Of a stretch of 9,260 nucleotides of DNA, positions 1-5,736 are shown piece after piece. Numbering within the stretch: position 1 is the first letter of the stretch; each line of letters opens with the position of its first letter. The position numbers and the translations under genes are program-made. The DNA is from JAYUZR01 sp043751595 (GTDB lineage: Bacteria > Patescibacteriota > UBA1384 > CAILIB01): contig JAYUZR010000009.1 in assembly GCA_043751595.1 (NCBI GenBank), forward strand, positions 1-9,260, written 5' to 3'. The notes below the pieces were generated by a model that was not told where the DNA came from, did no database searches, and saw nothing but the letters and a program-made list of their open reading frames with translations.

Positions 1-2
1 GA

Positions 3-392
3 GACGAAGAAGCGGGTATCGAAGGCATTTTTGATGGTGAGCACATGGTCACCGAAGATGGCAAAGCCTACCAAGTAGCGGCAAACTATGCCAGTAAGAG
101 TAAACTAGTAGAGGGCGATCCTCTTAAGCTGTATATCACTCCAGACGGCAAGTTTTTCTTCAAGCAGCTTGGGCCTGTGCCTCGTCTTGCAGTAGAATCT
201 ACTATTACTCAGCAGGGTAATCACTACGTAGCTACCGATGACGACGGCAAGACCTATAAAGTTCTTACTGCTTCCGTTACGTACTATATGTCTGTGTTCG
301 GTCTTCAGCCAGGCGGAAGAGTAATGATCCTTCTTCCCGAGCTTCCAGAGGGTGAGCAAGCTACCTGGGCTTGCATCGACAATATTCTCTAG
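3..392 (+). CDS. Conserved hypothetical beta-rich protein, 5' end missing
   Basis: The reading frame is open from the first bases of the window, so the gene is cut by the left edge. The ATG at 45 is probably internal, because the 14 codons before it (DEEAGIEGIFDGEH) fit the same fold pattern. The visible 129 residues form two similar beta-rich units. Both share an H-x-V-x-T-x-D-G-K-x-Y-x-V signature (around 39-80 and 222-263), followed by a short helix and a hydrophobic strand. No signal peptide, membrane segment or catalytic motif is visible. The pattern YASKSKLVEGD, then a DGK-FF-KQ-GPV segment, resembles a hypothetical family I recall from Patescibacteria genomes; that is memory, not a search. 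Its function is unknown. It ends with tandem stops (TAG TAA, 390-395), 12 bases before the ATPase gene, so the two are likely co-transcribed. Confidence 0.82.
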   Translation, partial: DEEAGIEGIFDGEHMVTEDGKAYQVAANYASKSKLVEGDPLKLYITPDGKFFFKQLGPVPRLAVESTITQQGNHYVATDDDGKTYKVLTASVTYYMSVFGLQPGGRVMILLPELPEGEQATWACIDNIL

Positions 393-404
393 TAACTTTT
401 TCGT

Positions 405-3302
405 ATGCCCACCTGGGGTAATGGGGCTAAACAAGCGGTAGCACGGAGGGCAGAGTGGCTGTCCTCCCAGACCTTTGTCGTGCTTGCCGCTCAAGTCCCT
501 AAGAAAAACGATAAAACTCCCCAGTCGGCGGAGCAGTTTTTTGCTGCCCTGCATGGTATCTACCGCAACGATCCTGTTATTCAGGAGTATCTTGGGTTTG
601 AAATTGTAGCCCGTAAAGATTCCATTACGTTCTACATTTTTACGCCGATACATCTGCGCGATTTTATCGAGGGCCAGCTCTACGCTCAGTATCCAGGTCT
701 TACTATCACCCAGGTTCCCGATTACACCCGCGACATCGATCTTTCTGGAAAACATGTGGCAGTCACTAAGTTGAACTTAGAAAAAACCGATGTCTACCCA
801 ATTAAGACCTATGCCGGGACCGATATCGATCCTCTAGCCAGTATTACCGGTGCTATGGCCACGCTAGAGCTAGGTGAGCAGATCTGGCTACAAATCTTAG
901 CCCGTCCAGTAGGGGTTGATTGGCAAAACCGAGCGGCAAAGTTTGTAAGTGATACCAGGGCCGGCAAAGCCGCTAACGATGCCTCCACCGGAACTGCTGG
1001 CATGGTTGGTCGCTTCATGCTCGAGGTAGCTCGTGAGATGTACCGTCCGGGTACTGGTGCTGGTGGGGTTGCTGGCAAGCCAGCTGAGCCGCCAAAGCTC
1101 TCGGCTGCCCAGGAGGCAGGCCTAAAAGGGGTTGAGCAAAAGATGGTAAAGCAAGGGTACGAGACCATGATGCGCCTTACCGTTATTTCCCACACCGAAG
1201 TTTCGGCCAAGTCGCGGGTTTTGGCGATGGTTGCTGCTATTAAGCAATACAACGCTCCTAACCTTAATGGCTTTATGTCCGGCGAGGTAATGGTCGACAA
1301 CTATCCCTCATGGGAGGCCTTTGTTACCCGTAGCTTCGAGGAAAAAGGCGGAGTGCTAAATATTGAAGAACTAGCTTCAGTCTTCCACTTCCCAACCGAG
1401 AAAGTAGAAACTTCCGCCATTGCTTGGTCTGGAAGTAAAAAAGGTGAGGCGCCATTTAATCTTCCTCTCAAGAGCAAGCACCTAGAAACCGCTCTTACTA
1501 TTTTGGGTAAAACCGATTACCGCGATCAGGCGGAAGAGTTTGGTATTAAGGTTGATGATCGCCGCCGCCACACCTACATTGTAGGAAAGTCTGGTGTAGG
1601 AAAATCGGTATTGCTTGAGAATATGATCATTAACGATATCGCCGCCGGGCGTGGTGTAATCGTAATCGACCCTCACGGCGAGCTAGCCGATAAAGTACTG
1701 GAGTGCATCCCAGAAAATCGCATCGATGATGTAATCGTATTTGATCCAGCCGATCGTGAATTCCCAATCGCCTTTAATGTGCTGGAAGTTGAAGACGAAG
1801 ACTTCCGTGGAACGGTGGCCTCTGGCTTTGTGGGCATTTTCAAAAAAATGTTCGGAAACTCTTGGGGACCTCGTCTGGAGCACATCTTGCGCAACACCGT
1901 TTTGGCGCTGCTTGAGAGTCCTAATCCAACCATGTTGGGGATTCCTCGCATGCTAACCGATGCTGCTTTTCGTAATCAAATCTTAGGCTACGTAAAAGAT
2001 CCAGTAATTAAGGATTTCTGGATTAAAGAGTGGGGTAGTATGGACCAAAAATTGCAAGTAGAGGCGATGGGTCCGGTGCTTAATAAGGTAGGACAGTTCC
2101 TTTCCAGTACCATGGTGCGCAATATTATTGGACAGCCAAAATCAAAGATTGATATTCGTCGCATCATGGACGAGCAAAAGATCCTGATCGTTAACCTTTC
2201 TAAGGGTAAAATTGGTGAAGATAATATGGCACTGTTGGGTGCAATGTTTGTTACCAAGACCTACTTGGCCGCCATGAGTCGGGCAAATGTTGCAGCTGGC
2301 CAGCGCCCTGACTGTTTCTTGTATGTAGATGAGTTCCAGAACTTTGCCACCGATTCTTTCGCCAACATTTTGGCCGAGTCGCGCAAATACAATCTGGCCC
2401 TTACCATGGCGCATCAGTATGTAGACCAACTGGCAGATGAGGTTAAATCAGCTGTTATCGGAAATGTAGGGACGATTATTACCTTCCGCGTTGGCGCTCC
2501 TGATGCTGCCTTTTTGTCGAGTGAGTTTGCTCCAGCCTTTGAGGCTGGCGATCTTATTAATCTGCCACGTGCCCACATCTACATTAAGTTAATGATTGAT
2601 GGCCTAGTGGCACCTGCCTTCTCGGCAACTACGCTTCCTCCTCGAGACCTGGAAACAGGCACCCGATTACAGGTAGTAGAGCAGTCGCGAGCTAAATACG
2701 CACTTACTCGTAAAGATGCCGAAGAAGTGATTGATGAAGGAGCAGGCTACCGCCAACGCCGCGAGGTAGAAGATGCCGCCGAAAAAGCCAAGCAGGCCTT
2801 AATGCGTGCAGCAGCTGAGCGTGAGCAGGCGACTAAGGCAGGGGAGATAGCTAAACCTGTTGATGTTGTAAAAAGTGTCGAATTATCCGCAACCCCAAGC
2901 CCGGCAACATCCCCTGAGCGCGAAGTTCCGGTATACGAACAAAAACCGAACACTAGTTTTAGTGTACCCGAACCAAAACTGGCTCCAGTGGTGGAGGAGG
3001 GGAGAGTCGAACCACCGACTCCTGTAGTGGTGGAGCGCGAAGTAACCCAGCCTACGTCAGAGCCTATAATCCCCCAGCAGAGCAGGGGGGAGGGTGAAGA
3101 AATGGAAAGTGGTAAGCCTAAAAAGCGCAAACCTCGTGTCCAGCGCCCATTAAAGATTATCGGCGAGTGGGCCTATAAGGAAGCATCGCAGCGCGGTGGT
3201 GATCGCTGGTTTATTGGCGAGCCTGCCGACGTTGCTCGTGCCAGATTCCTCGAGCGACAGCAAAAACAAAACGGAGACACTTCCCCTGCTTCTACCGAAT
3301 AA
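405..3302 (+). CDS. VirD4/TraG-like type IV secretion (coupling-protein) P-loop ATPase
   Basis: A 965-residue ATPase of the VirD4/TraG/FtsK-HerA superfamily. Such proteins use ATP to move DNA or protein through a membrane channel. An N-terminal module (about 22-170, including SAEQFFAALHGI and IEGQLYAQYP) resembles the region ahead of the ATPase in Patescibacteria homologues. A Gly/Ala-rich flexible stretch follows (185-230), then the ATPase (about 385-745). Visible motifs are Walker A GKSGVGKS (394-401), DPHGE (422-426), Walker B FLYVDE (638-643) and the AESRKYNLALTMAHQ segment (657-671). The tail has a charged helix (770-815), a Pro/Glu-rich disordered stretch (815-900), a basic patch KPKKRKPR and an aromatic end. 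Homologues I recall start with a membrane helix, and none is visible here. The in-frame TAA at 393 rules out an upstream extension. No Shine-Dalgarno precedes the ATG. No relaxase or channel gene is nearby, so conjugation is not implied; a link to DNA uptake, pili or secretion is inference. Confidence 0.9.
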   Translation: MPTWGNGAKQAVARRAEWLSSQTFVVLAAQVPKKNDKTPQSAEQFFAALHGIYRNDPVIQEYLGFEIVARKDSITFYIFTPIHLRDFIEGQLYAQYPGLTITQVPDYTRDIDLSGKHVAVTKLNLEKTDVYPIKTYAGTDIDPLASITGAMATLELGEQIWLQILARPVGVDWQNRAAKFVSDTRAGKAANDASTGTAGMVGRFMLEVAREMYRPGTGAGGVAGKPAEPPKLSAAQEAGLKGVEQKMVKQGYETMMRLTVISHTEVSAKSRVLAMVAAIKQYNAPNLNGFMSGEVMVDNYPSWEAFVTRSFEEKGGVLNIEELASVFHFPTEKVETSAIAWSGSKKGEAPFNLPLKSKHLETALTILGKTDYRDQAEEFGIKVDDRRRHTYIVGKSGVGKSVLLENMIINDIAAGRGVIVIDPHGELADKVLECIPENRIDDVIVFDPADREFPIAFNVLEVEDEDFRGTVASGFVGIFKKMFGNSWGPRLEHILRNTVLALLESPNPTMLGIPRMLTDAAFRNQILGYVKDPVIKDFWIKEWGSMDQKLQVEAMGPVLNKVGQFLSSTMVRNIIGQPKSKIDIRRIMDEQKILIVNLSKGKIGEDNMALLGAMFVTKTYLAAMSRANVAAGQRPDCFLYVDEFQNFATDSFANILAESRKYNLALTMAHQYVDQLADEVKSAVIGNVGTIITFRVGAPDAAFLSSEFAPAFEAGDLINLPRAHIYIKLMIDGLVAPAFSATTLPPRDLETGTRLQVVEQSRAKYALTRKDAEEVIDEGAGYRQRREVEDAAEKAKQALMRAAAEREQATKAGEIAKPVDVVKSVELSATPSPATSPEREVPVYEQKPNTSFSVPEPKLAPVVEEGRVEPPTPVVVEREVTQPTSEPIIPQQSRGEGEEMESGKPKKRKPRVQRPLKIIGEWAYKEASQRGGDRWFIGEPADVARARFLERQQKQNGDTSPASTE
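3071..3104 (+). promoter_or_regulatory. Possible internal ribosome binding site and hairpin before in-frame Met900
   Basis: Inside the ATPase gene, GGGGGGAGGG (3085-3094) lies about 8 bases before an in-frame ATG at 3102 (Met900). Initiation there would make a 66-residue protein consisting of the basic patch and the C-terminal module. The same G run can pair with CCCCC at 3071-3075 across a 9-base loop, which would hide the ribosome site. This is the strongest Shine-Dalgarno-like sequence in the window, where most true starts have none. It could equally be a by-product of Gly/Glu codons (RGEGEE), so the call is tentative. Confidence 0.25.
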
Positions 3303-3353
3303 ATACCGAACTAGTCTAATAAGCGATACGTACAAAGGGGAGGTGGGTAATAG

Positions 3354-3431
3354 GTGAAGCACGAGGAGATAGAGAGCGAGGCGGGGTGCGCAGGATTAAG
3401 AGGTGGAGGCACGCAAATTTTGCAAAAATAA
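3354..3431 (+). CDS. Possible 25-residue micro-protein (GTG start)
   Basis: A GTG at 3354 opens a 25-codon frame (MKHEEIESEAGCAGLRGGGT, then QILQK) ending in TAA at 3429-3431. A strong Shine-Dalgarno sequence, GGGGAGGTG (3337-3345), sits at near-ideal spacing, with about 10 bases between GGAGG and GTG. That is notable because the annotated genes around it lack such sites. The peptide is hydrophilic, starts acidic and ends in a Gly-rich, weakly basic stretch. It has no membrane segment and resembles nothing I know. The purine-rich composition of the block can generate both the ribosome site and the Glu/Gly codons by chance, so the evidence for a real gene is weak. Confidence 0.22.
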   Translation: MKHEEIESEAGCAGLRGGGTQILQK

Positions 3432-3471
3432 TTCTTATTTCTGCTCCTGGAGCAAATTGTAGTAATGGCAC

Positions 3472-3498
3472 AGGCCTATACCTAGTACCTGGCTTTTT
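3472..3498 (+). terminator. Weak terminator candidate for the + strand ATPase gene
   Basis: AGGCC (3472-3476) can pair with GGCTT (3491-3495), one pair being G-T, around a 14-base loop. The stem runs into a TTTTT tract (3494-3498). The position, about 170 bases after the ATPase stop codon and before the convergent gene, suits a terminator. The five-pair stem is short and the loop large, so this is only a candidate. Confidence 0.25.
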
Positions 3499-3549
3499 AC
3501 AGAGAACGTCCTATTTAGCCGCACAACATACATTGTACGACATTATAGA

Positions 3550-3575
3550 AAGGAAAGAGCTCAGACTCTTTCCTT
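3550..3575 (-). terminator. Hairpin terminator candidate at the end of the - strand operon
   Basis: AAGGAAAGAG (3550-3559) and CTCTTTCCTT (3566-3575) form a perfect 10-base-pair stem with a 6-base loop. It starts 6 bases beyond the gmk stop codon. Read on the - strand, the descending arm ends CTTTCCTTTCTAT, a T-rich but broken tail. Read on the + strand, the tail is CTTTGG. The symmetric stem between convergent genes may act in both directions. A moderate stem GC content and an imperfect T tract keep confidence medium. Confidence 0.6.
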
Positions 3576-3581
3576 CTTTGG

Positions 3582-4145
3582 TTACCCCTTCTTAATCTGA
3601 AGAACCCTCTCCACCTCGGCAATTGCCTCTTCAAGGGTGTCATTAATTACCACAGGAATCTGATGCTCCTCTGCCCACTTCATTTCTTCGTGTGCTTTTT
3701 CTACGCGGATTTCTAAATCTTCGCCCTTGGTTCCGCGGCGGCTTAGGCGTTCGCGCTGCTCTTCGTCACTTGGGGCTGCTAGGAACACTACCCTGCTATC
3801 TGGGTAGATGGCTTGAATTTGCTCCACTCCCCGACTATCTACCACGAATAGTACATCCTGCCCTGCTTCCAACAGAGTAGTAACAGATTGGCGAAGGGTG
3901 CCGTAAAAGGTAAATCCGTAGACGCGAGTGTACTCTAAGATTTGTTCGGTATCGATCAACCAAAGGAAGGTCTCTGCGGTGATAAAGAAGTAATGCACCC
4001 CAAAATGCTCACCATCCCTTGGTGTACGCGTAGTTAGGGTTACCGGCCGTCCAATCGAGCTGTGGCGCTTAATAAGGGCATCGCTGATGGTGCTTTTACC
4101 ACTGCCGGAGATACCAGAAATAATATAAATACTGCCCTTACTCAT
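3582..4145 (-). CDS. gmk: Guanylate kinase
   Basis: Guanylate kinase converts GMP and ATP to GDP and ADP, a required cytoplasmic step to GTP and dGTP. The 187-residue length is typical. The P-loop is GISGSGKST (11-19). The GMP-binding region reads TTRTPRDGE (38-45 region) with Arg40, Arg43 and Tyr52. It continues with ILEYTRVYG (Glu71), FYGT (Tyr81) and VVDSRG (Asp103), then APSDEEQRERLSRRGT of the lid and adenine-binding region. Some family residues differ. The conserved Asp before Tyr52 is His51, the first Asp of the usual D-I-D motif is Val101, and a Thr replaces the usual Ser ahead of TTR. The intact TTRxPRxGE motif argues against the related ribose bisphosphokinase PhnN. It is the last gene of the - strand cluster, 29 bases after the preceding kinase gene, with no Shine-Dalgarno and a hairpin in the gap. 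Confidence 0.93.
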   Translation of the reverse strand: MSKGSIYIISGISGSGKSTISDALIKRHSSIGRPVTLTTRTPRDGEHFGVHYFFITAETFLWLIDTEQILEYTRVYGFTFYGTLRQSVTTLLEAGQDVLFVVDSRGVEQIQAIYPDSRVVFLAAPSDEEQRERLSRRGTKGEDLEIRVEKAHEEMKWAEEHQIPVVINDTLEEAIAEVERVLQIKKG

Positions 4146-4153
4146 ATGGGTAT

Positions 4154-4171
4154 ACCGAACAAAAGTTCGGT
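4154..4171 (-). promoter_or_regulatory. Intercistronic hairpin ahead of gmk
   Basis: A perfect inverted repeat, ACCGAAC (4154-4160) and GTTCGGT (4165-4171) with a 4-base loop, almost fills the 29-base gap between the upstream kinase gene and gmk. It begins 3 bases after one stop codon and ends 8 bases before the gmk ATG, in the place where a ribosome site would lie. No T tract follows on the - strand, so a terminator is unlikely. An effect on translation of gmk or on mRNA processing is inference. Confidence 0.4.
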
Positions 4172-4174
4172 TAG

Positions 4175-4729
4175 TTAATAACGGGATTCAATAGTGTGTA
4201 CAATCTTTTTCACTTCCTTGTCCAACTCCTCTACGGAGGTGTTATTGAGTGCATGATACTGTGCAAGAACGATTGGTGTTGCTTTATCAAGCTGACCAAT
4301 TTCGGTTCGGTCCCGAACGTCTACTTCTTCTGGGGTTAAGGGTCGGATGGCGCGGGTGGCCAGGCGTTCGTATCGTAAGTGCTTATCAGCATGGATGGCG
4401 ATCAGGCTAAACTGGTCGCGTAGGCGCTCGCGGAGATACTCGTACTCTTCCCCACTGTAGAGGCCATCAATAGCTACTTTCTTCCCTTCTTTGAGAAGGT
4501 GTTGAATATGATCGAAACATGCTACCGCCATAGCGGCCATCCCGTGCTCTTGACGGAGGGATTCTCGCACGGCTCGCTCTGAGATTTGGCCAGGTGGTAA
4601 TCCCCTCCTTTCAACTTCTTTGAGAACAACGCCACCAAAATAGATGATGGTATATCCTAATTCTTCTTCCAGCAGTCTGGTAGTGGTAGATTTGCCCGTT
4701 CCTGACATTCCAACAACTGCTAGTAGCAT
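4175..4729 (-). CDS. UPF0200/dephospho-CoA-kinase-like P-loop kinase
   Basis: A 184-residue P-loop kinase. The Walker A motif GMSGTGKST is at 7-15. The segment IDGLYSGEEYEYLR (88-101 region) matches in form the IDG-(I/L)-x-S-x-x-E-x-x-x-x-R motif of the mainly archaeal UPF0200 family. It is followed by HADKHLRYERLATR (113-126), a lid-like Arg-containing region, then RDRTEIGQLDKA (139-150), where UPF0200 proteins have RD..E...G. UPF0200 proteins are related to dephospho-CoA kinase (CoaE) and adenylate kinase folds, and their substrate is not settled. I cannot tell whether this one phosphorylates dephospho-CoA, a nucleotide or another small molecule. No membrane segment is visible. It starts 2 bases after the secF stop codon and precedes gmk, so it is translated within the operon. 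A weak AGAAG lies upstream of its ATG. Confidence 0.75.
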   Translation of the reverse strand: MLLAVVGMSGTGKSTTTRLLEEELGYTIIYFGGVVLKEVERRGLPPGQISERAVRESLRQEHGMAAMAVACFDHIQHLLKEGKKVAIDGLYSGEEYEYLRERLRDQFSLIAIHADKHLRYERLATRAIRPLTPEEVDVRDRTEIGQLDKATPIVLAQYHALNNTSVEELDKEVKKIVHTIESRY

Positions 4730-4731
4730 GA

Positions 4732-5736
4732 TTACTTCTTTTTAGGAGCTGGCTTTTGGGTTTCTTTCTTTTTTGGAGGATTAAGGGCAAGCTTGGCGGC
4801 GCGGCGCTCGGCCCAGTACTGCCAGGTTACAAGAAGTGGAGCTGCGGTAAAGATAGAGGAATAGGTTCCTACTCCTACACCCAGGGTAAGAGCAAGAATG
4901 AAGTTGCGAATACTTTCGCCACCAAGAACAAGTAGTGAGATAAGGACGATTAATACCGTAAAGGAGGTATTAAGTGAGCGTACAACGGTTTGATTAAGGC
5001 TATCGTTGGCAACCTTCTCAAAGTCTTGTTCAGGATTGTAAGTGAGATTCTCACGAATACGATCGTATACCACGATCGTATCGTTTAAGGAGAAGCCAAG
5101 AACGGTAAGGATGGCAGTAATAAATAGGCTATCAACCTCAATTGAAGGAAAGAAGATGCCAAGAAGCGAGAACATGCCAAGGACAAATAATAGATCATGC
5201 AAAAGCGCTACGATGGCGGTGGTACCAAAGCGCCAAGCAGAAGCTGGTTTAGGAACAGCTCTAAAGGACCAAGCAATAAAGACAAGGATGGCTAATGAGG
5301 CAAGTACCACCGACCAGATGGCGCTAATGGTAGTAGCCTTAGCGACAGACCCGCCGATACTTTCAAAGGCAGTTTCTTTGGCGGTTGCGGCGCTCGTAAG
5401 CTTAGAAAGAATCCGGTTACCCGTATCGCGGGTAGCTTCACCTTCTTGCTGCGGGTAACGCAAAAACACTTGATTACCGGCGGCTGTCTGCAAGCTTAGG
5501 CCTTTAACCTTAAGATCGGTTAGGGAGTCGCGTAGGGTTTGTTCTCCTACCTGTGTTTTTTCAAAGGTTACTTGCTGGAGTACTCCTCCTTTAAAATCGA
5601 TGCCTAGGTTAACACCCCGAACAAAAAACGAAACTGTGCCAGGGATGATAATAACGAGCGAAAGGATATACCAAAGCCTTCGGCGAGAGATAAGATCGAA
5701 CTGATCAACTTGTGGGATGAAAAACTTCTTATTCAT
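4732..5736 (-). CDS. secF: Protein-export membrane protein SecF
   Basis: SecF pairs with SecD beside the SecYEG channel and uses the proton motive force to pull exported proteins out of the translocon. The protein has 334 residues. The first membrane helix (about 21-38) is followed by the SecD/SecF signature GIDFKGG (45-51) and a short extracytoplasmic domain (about 45-130). Five more hydrophobic segments follow (about 138-157, 172-195, 202-217, 258-271, 278-302). The helix 4 motif GFSLNDTIVVYDRIREN (214-230) is intact. Asp219 and Arg253 are spaced like the Asp637/Arg671 pair of the Thermus SecDF proton path. The last 15 residues are Lys/Pro-rich (PPKKKETQKPAPKKK) and probably cytoplasmic. 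The start codon overlaps the end of secD by 8 bases, suggesting coupled translation. No Shine-Dalgarno is visible. Confidence 0.97.
   Translation of the reverse strand: MNKKFFIPQVDQFDLISRRRLWYILSLVIIIPGTVSFFVRGVNLGIDFKGGVLQQVTFEKTQVGEQTLRDSLTDLKVKGLSLQTAAGNQVFLRYPQQEGEATRDTGNRILSKLTSAATAKETAFESIGGSVAKATTISAIWSVVLASLAILVFIAWSFRAVPKPASAWRFGTTAIVALLHDLLFVLGMFSLLGIFFPSIEVDSLFITAILTVLGFSLNDTIVVYDRIRENLTYNPEQDFEKVANDSLNQTVVRSLNTSFTVLIVLISLLVLGGESIRNFILALTLGVGVGTYSSIFTAAPLLVTWQYWAERRAAKLALNPPKKKETQKPAPKKK

Larger units (their letters stand above)
3303..3581. other. Spacer between convergent transcription units
   Basis: This 279-base gap separates the 3' end of the + strand ATPase gene from the 3' end of the - strand kinase gene. 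Its left part (3334-3409) is strongly purine-rich on the + strand, 61 of 76 bases by count, and holds a micro-ORF. Its right part (about 3410-3549) is AT-richer and holds a weak hairpin with a T run. A better hairpin closes the spacer next to the gmk stop codon. I see no tRNA, no known riboswitch, no insertion-sequence ends and no long repeats. Confidence 0.7.

Noticed and set aside
105..755. 216-codon open frame on the - strand
   Set aside because: It lies antisense across the two + strand genes and has no recognisable motif. The + strand proteins here have clear family patterns, so it is a shadow frame.
405..3302. Part of a conjugative or integrative element
   Set aside because: No relaxase, VirB channel genes, integrase, attachment repeats or insertion-sequence ends are visible, and the neighbours are housekeeping genes. 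Such ATPases are common chromosomal genes in Patescibacteria.
3293..3310. Direct repeat TACCGAA spanning the ATPase stop codon, also seen at 4153 and 5896
   Set aside because: Seven-base matches recur by chance in a window this size. They show no regular spacing or shared context.
3442..3454. Small inverted repeat TGCTC-CTG-GAGCA
   Set aside because: It has only five base pairs with a three-base loop, and no T tract or gene start to give it meaning.
3386..3595. 69-codon + strand frame starting GTG in the convergent spacer
   Set aside because: It runs through the hairpin terminator and 14 bases into the end of gmk, has no family resemblance, and its start falls inside another candidate frame with a better ribosome site.
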